A stretch of DNA of 64,000 bases, from the NCBI RefSeq assembly GCF_000002995.4, contig NW_025062479.1, positions 6,503,221 to 6,567,220 of the forward strand. Reading direction: 5' to 3'. Positions 24,791 through 37,121 of this stretch are shown here, in pieces. Below the pieces are notes generated by a model that was given only the letters and a program-made list of their open reading frames with translations, did no database searches and was not told where the DNA came from. A program made the translations under genes and the position numbers. The first letter of the stretch is position 1; each line of letters starts with the position of its first letter. The DNA is from Brugia malayi (taxonomy: Eukaryota > Nematoda > Chromadorea > Rhabditida > Onchocercidae).

Positions 24791-27268
24791 ATACAACAAA
24801 CAGACTCGATATTCATACCGACATACGCAATCGAAAATACAGGGAAGCACTGGGAGTAGACTGGAAGCAGGCAAAGATGGGGAAGCGTAGATTTAAAGTG
24901 TCGATGAAGGTTAACGATGCCCCCTCTGAAAACGCACATTGTACTTTGCCTCACAGCAAGTGCTTCCCACACTGTCGTCAATTATGGAGAGCCATGCGGG
25001 AAGCTGTAGAACTATCATAACCGATTTCTGCAGTGTTCTGTGTCCCTTTTGCCGGAGCTGTACATGCATAGCTCTCCATCGCCCTTTTTTGATGCCATTT
25101 ATGGATAGTAGTGAATCAAAATCATTTTAAGAACCATTTGAAGCGAAGCGTACTCTGAAAGTAGCGGTTTTGTCTATCATTGAGATTTTCTAAACCCTAC
25201 ATCCACACCGATGTGATTATTTACGCAATAAAGATCAGGGTTATTAATTCGTTCCTTTTGTAAACTTTGCGCAGTTTAAATGTTTCCGGAAGTTCAGAAG
25301 AATGGTTGTGAATGCAAAGAGACGTATGTCGTGTTTTTAAAGTTTAAAAAAATTTTTTTGGAGAATTTAAAGAAATTTAGAAAATCGAGAGAGTCTTCAG
25401 TCTTGTCGAATGGTTTTGGTTTAGGAGTCGGTAACTTTTATTTTTGTACAACAAATAAAGCCGCAATAAATGCGATAGCCATCCTCCAATTCACAGCAAA
25501 GACTCCAGGAGAAATGTACTGTACTCCATTTAAAAAATATCTGAACAACCTGATAAGTTTTTGAAAATGGCGAACTCACGATAAATAATAACGGTTGACG
25601 AAAGTCCAGAAGCATATCGTAAAATCATGACTTTCACACATTTGCAGTCTCAAACATCGTTTAAAATTCCAGTTTTCTCCACTTCTTCAAGATATGACAT
25701 GTAGAGAAACTTGCTCTCTGCATTAATAATCGTATAAAAGCATAGCAAGATGTAGGATTAATAGCGATTAACTTTCTGTAGTCCTTTTACATCCAAGCTA
25801 TCAAGAAGAGAATTCACGGAATCTTTAAAGATCAAAGAATTGTAAAAAATAATAGAATTGCAGGAGTATAGAATGCGATGGCATAAAAACCTTTTATAAT
25901 TATTATTTATGGAAATAATTTTTTTCTGTTATGTCATGTATTATGCCTCCAGCATATATATACTCGCTTTCAGAAATGAAAAGGGGACACGACGCAAATT
26001 AATATTTGGAAGCAATGAAAAAGAGTGTTCGGGTTTACCAGTGTTTGTTTTTAGTTGTGACTGATGGACGAAAACCATGATGCAAGTGGCAAAAGTTCTA
26101 AGCTTTGAAGGAGTAAGTGAAACTGGATGTGTGCTGAAGAGTGGTGAAGAATTTTGCATTACCTACTGCTATGGAAAATGGCTGAATGATTACGATCTAT
26201 TATTTTAACCTGGTTGGTAGTGAAAACGGCAGTGTCGAAAGTGTTCACAATTATCTCAACTTGAGATGAGTCATTGGATTGATCTTAAAACTGCGAACAA
26301 AAATTCATTTCATTTGTGTTGTTGGAAAACGCGTGCATTATGGTGTAGATCCTTATACTTGAGGCATTTCTAATGAGAATGAGACATTCTTAATTGTTGG
26401 ACATTGAATTTTACTTTTGATTCCCAAATAAGCAATATTTCACTTGCACAGGCTAAATGATGTAATCACAGGAAGCTTTAGGAATGTCCTGCACTTTAGT
26501 GAAAAAACTGATGTTTTGAATAACGAACATGCTCATTCTCGATTCCTTTTAAACGCATTCATAATACAAACCGACAATCATTTTGTTTCATTTTAATGTC
26601 TTTCCTCTGAAATTTATCCTAGTCAATATACTACATGATCTCTTCTCGCTAACAAAAGAAAAAAAAAAAACGGCTGAGTTGTTTGTGAGAAATCCTGCTC
26701 TTTCCTGTGCATTACTCAGTAGTGATGTTGAACTCAAGATATAAATTTTATATTGGAGCTTGAATCAAGTAAATTTCAAAAAATTTCAGAATAATTTATG
26801 GAGAACAATTATTTTCTCGACTATTTTTAGTAAACGTTCACTTTGGCAATAAACAGAATTCCAGGTAATAGAATCTTGCAGCATGTGCAGCTTTCGATTC
26901 CTCTCATAAGTTTTCAACAAAAAAATATAATAAAGCATTTGCTTTGTATAAGTGGAACAAGGAAACAGCGGTATGCTACTATCCGCAGGAATTCCAAACT
27001 GTGCAGTTCGGAATCCTATGATTAAATTGCAGGGTTAAATTTTTATCTTCAATATGTTTTCAATACTGAAAATAGCATCCCTAATTTCAGAACATTTCAT
27101 GAAGTCATTGGAGATATTAGTGTAAATTAATTTATGTTGCAAAAAATATCGAGTAGTGGTCATTACACTACCTCAAAACAAATTACGTATCATAGCTGGT
27201 TTTCATTATACCGATATCCTCATTATGGGAACATCTTGTAAACTTACTCAAAATAAGCTTAATATGTC

Positions 27269-27317
27269 CCAAAAAGCTAGAATACATACTGGAACAGTAT
27301 GTATTCTAGCTTTTTGG
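27269..27317. repeat. Perfect 23-bp palindrome with 3-nt loop
   Basis: Arms 27269-27291 and 27295-27317 are exact reverse complements separated by GAA. The flanking bases (C and C) do not pair, so the repeat ends sharply. In DNA this is a cruciform-prone site; transcribed from either strand it would fold into a tight hairpin. Confidence 0.97.
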
Positions 27318-30114
27318 CCTATTTATTCCACGAACAAGTGTTCAGGTTTTATATATCACTGAAAGATATCAGTTGCAACGTTATAATTTCATTCCTTGTA
27401 TTTTTCTCAATTTCGAGGATCCACGGAGAGCATTAGAAGTGCAGATTTGAATAAAGAATCGCTCAACAAAAACAGAAAATGGATGCGACACATTAAAATG
27501 GTCAAACATTCAACTGGTTTTTTGCAGTTAACTGGTTTGCTTATATTATTTAACTGGTTTTTTTCGCGATTTCATGATCTTGCTTGGATGACGTCGGATC
27601 ATCACCTTACCCTTCCTTTTTTAATTGCGGTATTTTGCTCTCACTTTGATTTCACTTTATCATGAAGATCTTCCGTAGACCATCAATCTACTTTTCTTGT
27701 TTCTTTACATCACTATCCATCCTCTCCTTTTATCTTATTTGCGTTTTTATCCAAAAGCAGTATTTAGCATTCAGTGTGTTTGTCTTTATCTTCCATCTTC
27801 AAGCTTTGACATCTACATCTGTTCATTCTCTTTTACAATCTCTTGTATCTACCTTCAGGCCACTCCCCAAACTAAAAAGTGTTAGCCACACTATTTCTGT
27901 GTTGAACGAGTTTTGTAAGTAAGCATTTTGTTGAAGTCATTTCATGAAGATAGTATCCTGCATAGCTATTACTTATTCGCCTTTGCGGCGATTAAATTTT
28001 TGGGTTACAAAGCTCAAGTTGTTGTGGAAGATTTGAGGAATTAATCATTATTTTAGGAAAGGTTGCTTGTCTCGGAGAGATTCGTTGGATATAGATGTAA
28101 ATATTGGGGTAACAGAGGAATTCCTTTATTAATAATATTTATAATAATTCCTTTATTAGTAGAAGCAATAACACAACAACTTTATAGAGAAGAATTGAAG
28201 TTGAACTCTCCTGGTTATTGGTAAAAACACACAATGCCCCTTCTCAACAAGGATGACCTCGTTATATAGCAAGCAATGTGCATAAACAAAGTATATGATT
28301 TACAATATGAGGTTGACCTGCCGAAAGAGTAATCGATCTAACAATGAGCTGTTGACCTGGTTTACAAGCAAATCTAATTACTAGTTGACAAGCCGTAAAG
28401 GACAATAGTTAAGTAAAAGTTGTTAACCTCGTAGATTGATGGATAATTTACAATTAGTAGTGATACAACAATGAGGTCAACTAAATGAAGGACTGATACC
28501 GTGTAAACAATAGATAAAAGATTTACAGACTAAACATAAGATTGGAAACACAGAGTTGTAAGCATTATTTGCAAGATTTCATAGAACATATTTCCTACTC
28601 ATATTTTCAACTCCTATGTAATATTTTAAAGTTTCGCGATATTAAAATCCGCGACATAGGTGGCAGAAATTTTGGTAAGCCTTATTTTGGTTTGAAAATT
28701 ACTCTTTTTCCCTCTCGGGTTGTAATCTTAGTCTCAATTTCAAGCAGAAATCCTTAACTCGAAATGTTTGCTCAACTGAATATTATGTTGAAAACGCTTT
28801 CTCTTGCACATTTTGAACCATACAGATAAGTTAGGTTATTTGCATTTTGCAAGACATAAATATAAAATAGATCAGTGAAATTGGTCGTTGAATGACTGAC
28901 TTTTATTTGAAAGATGGATCGACGAATAGTTTAAGAGAAGAGTGGACGTGACAGTATTTTCTTGAATAAAGTTGGACAACATTGTATAAATTAATAAATG
29001 ACGCGAGTAAGTGGATGTCAAAAAAACATTTCTTAAACTAAAAACTGATTCCAGTGTTATTTTCGTGGTACTGCTGATTTCATTCGTCCTTGAAATTAGC
29101 TTGATAAGCTTAAGATTGTTTAACATGTCGTTTAGCTTGATAGCTAAGAGCTATAGCATAAGCCTGATTTCATAAAATTTATGATTTGGTCATTCCACAT
29201 TCCAGTTAATATTTCAATTTTACATGAATTTCTCAGTAATTTGTGCCGAGAAGTTTGTAACTTTCAATTTACGATATAACAATGGTTAAAGTTTCAAAAT
29301 ATAAAAATTCATCGGAAACTTTTACCATTTTCGCATAGAAGTTAATCTATTCTGTTGGATTTTATTGCTGCTATTTTAGTAAGTTTCATTTTCCTAGTTT
29401 TTTGGCTAATAGAAGTCATATCTAACATACATGCATAAACAATAATAACTTTCCCATTATTTAATTAGACATAACCGGACATATTAACCTAAAATGAGCG
29501 AGAGTTGTTACTCATACTAAAATGACATGAAACGATTTTTTAGTGCATAATGAATATTGGCAAAAAATCTCAGCCAGAACTAAACAACTAAACAAGTGGC
29601 CTGGTATAAGGAATAATAGGAATTCATAGCTTTCCACTGAGCTACCAATCGGAATATTCATCCAAAATGCTCTTTATTTGGAATCTGGTTTAGTAACGGC
29701 AGGCGTAGCAGAGAAACACTAATAGTGTAGCCTCGCGGAACAGGTTTGCAATGCGCTGTGCCAAATTCATCAAATACTTCTGTACCACTGAAGCGCCTCT
29801 CTCCCTCATAATTTTTCAGTCTTGGATTTAATGCCAAATACTTGCGTTTTAATATGATATTTCATTTCTTTTTACCATATTTATCCTATTTCAAAAGTAA
29901 TTTTTAACTGCTTTTCAATCATACTGCTGGAATTACGACAATTCTACTGATTAGGTTTTTGTCCTTCAAAAAATTTTTTAATAATGTTCCTACTTGCTTT
30001 GTACTGTTCTATTATTCCATCTTGCAATTGAAAAGTGTTGATATGCTATTGAAGAAGTTATCATTTTATCTTGTGATGAAACCTGATGTAACTTGAAGTA
30101 TTAGACGTCATTAC

Positions 30115-30381
30115 ATGAATAGGTCCTTTTTGTTGACAGAAAAGGTTTCATTTAATGTAACTAATGCAGATAAAATGAATGAAAATTTTCAATTAAGTGA
30201 TAATGACGGCATGATATTAGATGTTGTTTCTATAAAATTTTTGCAAAATATTTGTTCAGTCGCTCCAGTGCTTATACTAACGAATTATTTACGAATTTGT
30301 AGAAAACAGAAAACATTGGAGGAAGTGGAACAACGTATAGAACATTACACAAAATTTATTGTTGAAACTGACAGTACTTAG
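30115..30381 (+). CDS. Small unrecognised open frame, 88 codons
   Basis: ATG-started frame with a protein-like composition and a charged amphipathic C-terminus (LEEVEQRIEHYTKF). A 3' splice-like TTGTTGACAG sits inside its first codons. I do not recognise a family, and neither flank supports further exons. It may be an orphan peptide gene, a pseudogene fragment or chance. Confidence 0.2.
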   Translation: MNRSFLLTEKVSFNVTNADKMNENFQLSDNDGMILDVVSIKFLQNICSVAPVLILTNYLRICRKQKTLEEVEQRIEHYTKFIVETDST

Positions 30382-30618
30382 ACTGATGGATTAAGAAACA
30401 ATGTCAACTTCTGTTCATGATTTCCCTTCATTTTTTGTAAATTTAGCAATCCCATCCATTATTTCTAATCTATTCCACCCTCCCTTATTGATCATTATCA
30501 TCAACCGTTCCTTTCTGAAATTGAAATTGATACACATAAGGCTTGAGATGAAGGTTATATTTTCTAGTTTTTTCTTGTTTTGATTGTGCACAAATCTTCA
30601 ATTAAAAAAAAAAAAAAC

Positions 30619-30660
30619 GATAAAACTAAACGATGTTGTAACAAATCGTTTAGTTTTATC
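30619..30660. repeat. Perfect 16-bp hairpin, 10-nt loop
   Basis: Arms 30619-30634 and 30645-30660 are exact reverse complements around a 10-nt loop, directly after a 14-nt A tract. It lies at the left edge of the first copy of the direct repeat 30650-30730 / 30883-30966. Confidence 0.95.
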
Positions 30661-30966
30661 TAAATTGAAACGAATTATCAAATGCACAAGAAAACGTGTT
30701 ATCAAAACCTATGCTAATAAAAGGTCATTTAACAATAGAAACTTAAACATGAATAGATTACAATATTACCGTGTTATTCCTTAATTTACTTCTAAAATGT
30801 ATTTTGAAACAATGGAAGAATTTAGAAAAGAGCAAGAATGTCAAAGTGTTACAAATTCTGCCTTTAAACAACAGCGTAGCGATAAGTTTATATAAATTGA
30901 AATGAATTATCAAATGAATGTGATAAGAAAGCATCGTATTAATATCTGCACTAGTAAGAGGTCATC
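30650..30966. repeat. Diverged direct repeat, two copies
   Basis: Copies at about 30650-30730 and 30883-30966, roughly three-quarters identical. Each carries an AAATTGAAA.GAATTATCAAATG core and ends in AGGTCAT. Copy 1 is open on the plus strand (SKLKRIIKCTRKRV). Copy 2 has several stops in the matching frame. Confidence 0.7.
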
Positions 30967-33900
30967 AGAAAGGCTTGTAAAACGAAAATCTTCCAGTTTT
31001 GTAGGTCACGAAATGTACTCATTAGTCAGTAATTGAGCTCACTAATAATTTCACATTAAGCTACATTTTTTATATAGTATGAGTTGACTTTAAAATGGTC
31101 GTTTTCTTTTCAGAAGAATTCAGAACCAATTGATGTATTTGTTTATATATTTGTTCTAAAGTTCAACCTGAATATTAACATTATATTTCTTTTAATCTCA
31201 AACACATAGCACAGCAGATTACAATTATTTCAATATTACTTCACTTATGACCAATCTCTAGGAATTACAAGAATATATTATTAATATTTGTAAATGAATG
31301 AATATATATATATATAAATCTGTCAGTTATTTTTTCTCTAGTTATTTTTTCAAATACTTCTGTGGTTGTCAATAATTTATTCTAATTGACAATGTTGTGT
31401 CGTTTAAAAAAGTTATTAAGGTAATACTAACATAACGTATTATTTGCTTTTCAAATCTATACTGCTCTGAAAAGAATTAATGTAATGCCAGGAATGAATG
31501 GATCTTGAAACAATTAATATTATGCAGTCTGAGCAATGTATAATCAATACGAATGATTATAGACTTGACCATTTTAATGAACTAATGTCGATGATTAGTA
31601 AGTTGCTGTGGTACACTGTTCACCTGGTAATAGGCTATCTAATTTCCCTTGCTTACGAAAAGATTCAGCTAGGTCATTCTCACTGTAACTATTGCTGAAC
31701 TACTGCTGCTTTCATCAATAACTTTTTATCTACTGCTGTTGATCACTTTGAAAAGTGATAAGAAAATACTTTTTCGCCCGGTTCTTTTCATCAGGTTATC
31801 TATAGTGCCGTGAATCAGGTCATTTGTAACGTTATGAATTAAAATCTTTGCCTGCCGTTCATCGATTAGACACAGTTCGAAATTGAATGGTATTCACCTA
31901 TCGACTCAAATAAGCGTGATCACCAATTCTTTCAAGGCCGATAGTCTTGGAAGTGTCATCAGTCTTACCGTTTACTATGATATGTTGTTTTCAGGTCTTA
32001 TTTTTTAAACCGAGTTTTTGCAAAATTTTATCTGCAATACCACATCTTTTCTTGATTACAGCTGATGGGACTGTTGCCTTTCTACTTCTGGTAATATCGT
32101 TTTTTTTTTCTTCCAATTCGAAGCATGTAACAATTCTCCTAACTCTCGCAGTTTTTCTGGTCGATCGAAAATCCAAAACACAAAAAAAAATTTCTAAAAA
32201 ATTTTTCATGGTACTCATTATTACAAAGGCTTAAAACAAATCGTTCAATCGAATACTATCAAAGGCTTTTATGTAACCAGTTAAAAAATACAACGTTAAA
32301 ATTTTTTAAAACAATTAATTAAATTAATCCAAAATGTGTTGTATAGTTTTCCGATTCGTCTTGCTTACCGTTTTGTAGAGCCACGAGTCTTATCACCGTT
32401 TCACTTTTTAAAAGAATCTTTTAAGTCTAACTATTCTTGGCAGAGATTGTATAATTGTCGAGTGGATATTTTCGTTGTTTTGGATATTTTTTTTGTCCTC
32501 ATGAAGTTCAGATCTAACGAAACGATATTTGTGTTTTGTATAATTGTTCGGACTCATTTAAATCAGAGTAACGAACAATGCACTGATTTCTGCCACCTTT
32601 GGTTTTTTGTGAAACACATACATGTATTCACAATTACAAACACCAATAAACTAGCACGCGTTACAGCACCAGCTCAGGACTGGAACGAACGCAAAGTAAT
32701 TGATATTCTCAAAATCATTGGCACTGCGATGATGCTCTTCAGTTTTTAATGTTCTTTAAGAACCGAGAAATTGTAATTTCATATTTTTTTTTTGTATTTA
32801 TTTTTTTGTAATTTTATATTCTTATGAAAAGTAAAACGAAAACAATTGGCTTATCAGTTGATTAGCTTACTGGAATAAATCAGAAATCAGAAAATCGCTA
32901 CTACTAATAATATCGCAGTGATACGGATATAATTCTCGCTCAGTTGCTGAATCTCAATTAACCTTACCAATCATAAGATAAAATTTTATCAACAATAAAG
33001 AACAGAATTGAGAAAAGCACTTTATCAAATTTGTTGCAATATTGAAAAGTTTACTTTAATGCCTCTTAATATTTTAACTTTAAAACCAGTTCTTTTCATG
33101 AGTCTGTGCTGATCGCTGTTCCATAGCATTTGCTTCCGCAACTATAAAAGTTTAAGGTCTCAAATTTTCACATTTTTCTAAAATCAGAATCTTTGGTTTT
33201 TCTTTCTGTTTATGAAGTTTAGAAGCTCATTTCAAGTCATGCCAGCTTTACACCAAGCAACTGAACTTTTGCTTGCATTGCTTACAAAATCTATACGTTA
33301 AACTGTTTTTGATCTGAGGACTGCAACATCAATAATATTGACAACTGATCAGTATGATTATACTTTGCTTGTACTGCCTAATTCTATTTATGCCACATTC
33401 AGTACTAACAATTTATTTTGTAAGCATAATTTCATCTTAGTTTAAAAATACTTTTAAGAAGAGCTATACAGCTTCATTCAAATACAGATATTACCCAAGC
33501 ACTTTTCATTTAAATTATTTGAATTTTTGGAAGTAAGCAACCAGACAGAAGATAAACATTCTTATGAAAGGAATTTATTGGAAAGCGAAGTTCCTACTAT
33601 AAACAATCAACACTCAGCTCTGCCCCCCAATGATTTTTTCATGAACTGTTCCTAAATTATTGATTGTCAGATACATAAGGTTTTGTTTTATCTTACATAT
33701 GCCATATCTGTTACGTGAGATTCAGCGCTAAAATAAATTCTAACTGTATCTTACTAGAACTTGGGATTGATTAATGTTGAATCATGAAGACATGAAAACT
33801 ATGAGTTGAGATGTTTTGGAAATTTTCAACTGCAATTGGCTACGTTCAATATTCATAATCGTCATTTCGAAGGTACTGTCAAACATCAGTCTCATAATTT

Positions 33901-34208
33901 GGTATGTGTCGAACTAAGTTCGAAATAACTCTTTGAAAAAAATGCAGAAAATAAAATGCTTCAAGTTAAACTGATTGTTACCATTACTGAGAGATTGGGT
34001 GAACGCCATTTAATTTTTTTCTAAGCGTTCCAAATGCAAGAAAGCCTTAGTAATTTGACATTATCAAGTCATACTGGTCATTGTTCGCTTATGAGCAATA
34101 TTTTATAATCAAATTGTTAATCTATTTGCTTCTATTATCGGTCAAATATCACGCGAATGAGCAAGTGATGCAAAATGAATCTTAGAGCCATTCAGAATTT
34201 CTACTCAC

Positions 34209-34229
34209 AACTTTTTTTTTCAGTATAAC
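34209..34229 (+). promoter_or_regulatory. Probable trans-splice acceptor of the DB gene
   Basis: A run of T followed by CAG, with the ATG 6 nt later. There is no room for a cis-spliced coding exon upstream in frame. This is what an SL1 addition site looks like (inference). Confidence 0.55.
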
Positions 34230-37121
34230 ATGTTCGAAAAAACTTTTCTTATTTTTCTACTAACAGTGCCAGTGGTGATTGTCGAATCGAAGCAGTATGA
34301 AATCAAAGAATTCGAAAACCCTGCTGTAAGTTTCCCAATTATTTCCAATATCATTATGTAAAAGCTGCCATAACGTCTTTTTTTTTCCAGAAAGCATTGC
34401 CATACAAAGAAGTTCGTAAATCTCATGAAAGCGAAATTCTAAAGGGAATAGTACATTATGTTGCTGTTGCTCTTTTCTTGCGGTTACTTCACCCAAAAGG
34501 CGACTGAATCCATCATTAGTCAAGAATTCAAACTTGCGCGCCTTATTTATTCTGTAACCACAACGTCTTTAACAAACTGAGATGCTTTCAAATTCTTCCT
34601 AACTCGAATGTAAAATAACGTACTGCATTTCTTCGAGTTTCGGTCTTCTTCTAGTACTTGCACAAGTTCTCGAGAAATTCATTGTAGAAATCCTTAGCTA
34701 TCATCCTTATTGGTAAGTCGATAGCACAGAAAATTACAAATGTTTCGTTTGTTCATTACTAAAGTTATCTTTTAGAAATGTCCATTACATAGATATATCT
34801 CCAGAAACAGCTGCTCTTGTCAAGATTGGTTCATGTATCAGCTTTCACAGTCTATTTGTAGTCCTTGAAAGTGAAGATGCACTACTGATTTTGTCTCCAT
34901 GCTACAGCAGTTGTGTCGGTTGGATTTTGGTAAAAAACAAAAGAGACAAGTTATCAGATCTTAACAGCTCATTAGACTTGAGCAATTCTGCATTAGTAAC
35001 TGTTACGTTATCGTGAACAGAAATAAAATGCGTCCGTGTGGTCTGTATTGGTTCTGCTTTACTGGTAATGAATTGAACGGACTCCCAGTCATCATTTCGG
35101 TTTCATTTGCATGATTTATTGGTTATTTCAAATGTAGTTATTTCTATTTAAATTTCTTTATAATTTCCTTTACTTTAACTTTCTCGTTCATACTTTTGAT
35201 TCATTTATTCATCTTTGGTATTACCTGGAAAAATTGATTTTGTTACTAATAAGCTGCTAAGTTTGCTATATTCTCTTCCCTTTTTAGTTTTTATTAGAAT
35301 AAAATGAGAGGTTTGAAATGAAGCTACATTAAAGCTTTAATCCTTTTTATCTCTTTTAATGCTTTTCAAAAATATATATATTTGCACTTTTTTTTTTCAG
35401 AGATTACCAGTGGAACCAGAGTTACGATAATAAATTTGTTCTTTTTAACAACACTGCTTGAAATGAAGTGATCCAAGAAAAAATGAAAAGCTTCATACTT
35501 TAAATCACAATTCTTCTTCCCAGTTTCTTATTTTGTTAGCCATTTCTGTTCTGCTTGTGCCACAGATATTCATCACTGTAAGTCGCAATGGTAGTTTGGT
35601 CATTTTCTTCTAAGAGTCCTTGTGCAAGGTTGCTGCTTCCACTGATTTTCCGTTCTGCACGTTGATTTGAGGAAGCGATTGGAGTGACACAGGTTAAATG
35701 AAACTATCGGCCCATTAATTTCAGAAAATCAATCAAGAAGAGATGGAATTTAGCAATGTTTCACGATCTATCGAATAGGAGCTTGCCTATAATTCCGAAA
35801 TTTATATTACTTTCACATTATCTGAGCTATAATCATTAACAGTTATTACTACAAAAATCAGAAGAAATCATGGTTTCAAAGTTGGGGTTCAAGATAGTTA
35901 ATCATTGAGTTGAAAACTTGCGCATGACGTGTAGGTTTTAGGATTGTGGTAATCAAGCAAATGAGTGGAAACCGTGCATTGAAAGAAAAATAGCTGATCA
36001 AGTTTTTGGAGCATGTTGTGATCGTTTTGCGCCACCAGAATGCCGAGGCTTATGTATCTACGAAAGTAATCCTATCGAAGCACGAGTTGTTGTAATTTTT
36101 TCTCCTTATTTCTAACTGCTCATCCTTTCCTTGTAAAATATGGGTTATCATAGTCGTTTGATTTACATATTTATTCATTAGAGTTTCATTATAAAAGGAA
36201 ATTTGCAGTTAATGCATGCAATTCAACCATCTCGATGTCGTTTATATAAATATCTGAGTTCGATAATACATTGTGCCGCTCAAACGCACGACAATACGGC
36301 TTGCTGTAGAGACATGGGTGTTCATGAAATCGGTTCGCAGTGCTTGCAGTTGTGTAAACCACAAGTAATCTCTACAAACTTTAAATCTATTCCTTCATTC
36401 TCTTTTACTTATAAACAGCAAAAACTTTCATAATACGTATTACAATTTAACGAACTCTCTCAGATAATTGCATAAGGAAAAATGTTATTAATGTTTTCCG
36501 TTTAATTGAATGCGTTCACGCAGATGATGTTAGCTCAATCAATCATTTTTGACCTCTGATTCTAACTGTCGTGAAAGACGAAATATTTAAATTATTATAT
36601 CCAAAACTAACAAATTCCTCTTATCTAATTCCTTTTCCTCACACAACAAAAACCCTTTGTTAGCAAAACCCTTTATTAGCAGTCTTTGTTTCACATCAGT
36701 TAAATATCCTCTGCCGGATATCTGGTCAGTTCAGTTTTGCATATAAACAATCGTCCTCCATACGGTTGTTCATTCTGCATTTTGGGGTGGTTTTGATATC
36801 ATTTTAATGTTTTATAATTATATCTTTCGTTACGCATTGTTATAATATTGATTTGTCGGTTTAATTACCCATGTTTGAGGTTTCACGACACTAAGCGTCT
36901 ATCTATATGAACATCTGATATTAGAAAAATACTTTTTCATATATTAGAAAAATTCGGTTATTTATTTCCAGGCAGTACCTCTTCAGTTGTGGGGTACTAG
37001 ATCACTACGCAAAGATCTCGTCGTATGTTTGGCAAAGTGGGACCAAATAATGTTCTGTCATCAAGCTGGTCTACGTGCTCGGAAAATCATGAAAACACCA
37101 ACGGTAGTTACGTCACAGTAA
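34230..37121 (+). CDS. Secreted DB-module protein, 5 exons
   Basis: Exons 34230-34325, 34391-34450, 35942-36085, 36209-36364 and 36972-37121 join in phase 0 throughout and give 201 aa. Residues 1-20 form a signal peptide (MFEKTFLIFLLTVPVV). Residues about 53-190 have the spaced cysteine pattern of the nematode DB domain (PF01682): WKPCIE, GACCDRF, PPECRGLC, RCRLYKYLSSIIHCA, NTACCRDMG, CLQLCKP, with further cysteines in the last exon. DB proteins are extracellular and nematode-restricted; most have no defined role, though some are cuticle- or neuron-associated. The start lies 6 nt after a strong T-rich 3' splice site, which suggests a trans-spliced mRNA. The last intron holds an SL1-like sequence. 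The long intron 2 could hide a phase-0 exon I have not seen. Confidence 0.85.
36858..36879 (+). ncRNA. SL1 spliced-leader-like sequence
   Basis: This 22-nt stretch matches the conserved nematode SL1 leader at 21 of 22 positions; the only change is A to T at leader position 15. As in SL RNA genes it is followed directly by GT (a 5' splice site). It lies in the last intron of the DB gene, on the same strand. I do not see a convincing Sm site or the usual SL RNA stem-loops in the next 90 nt. It is more likely an SL RNA pseudogene or a retroposed leader than a working SL RNA gene. Confidence 0.6.

Larger units (their letters stand above)
20780..34229. other. Large gene-poor interval
   Basis: About 13.4 kb without a confident gene. 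It contains simple repeats, a GC-rich patch with an imperfect inverted repeat (22516-22779), a second GC-rich patch (24840-25110), a perfect palindrome (27269-27317), a perfect hairpin plus decayed direct repeat (30619-30966), and several unassigned protein-like frames: 25280-25564 (+, 94 codons), 29658-29861 (-, no Met), 30115-30381 (+, 88 codons). Unseen upstream exons of Capicua may also lie here on the minus strand. Confidence 0.5.

Noticed and set aside
24664..25020. 118-codon plus-strand frame
   Set aside because: The first half is translation of the ACAT microsatellite; the second half has no recognised homology and is reported only as a GC-rich patch.
25941..26159. Minus-strand ATG frame with a GTAAAC donor as Capicua first exon
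   Set aside because: The phase would fit exon 2 directly, but it lies 7 kb away, does not fit the exon at 20653, and has no other support.
32336..32749. 137-codon plus-strand frame
   Set aside because: Phe/Ile-rich composition typical of AT-rich noise, no Met-initiated start, no splice support and no recognisable motif.
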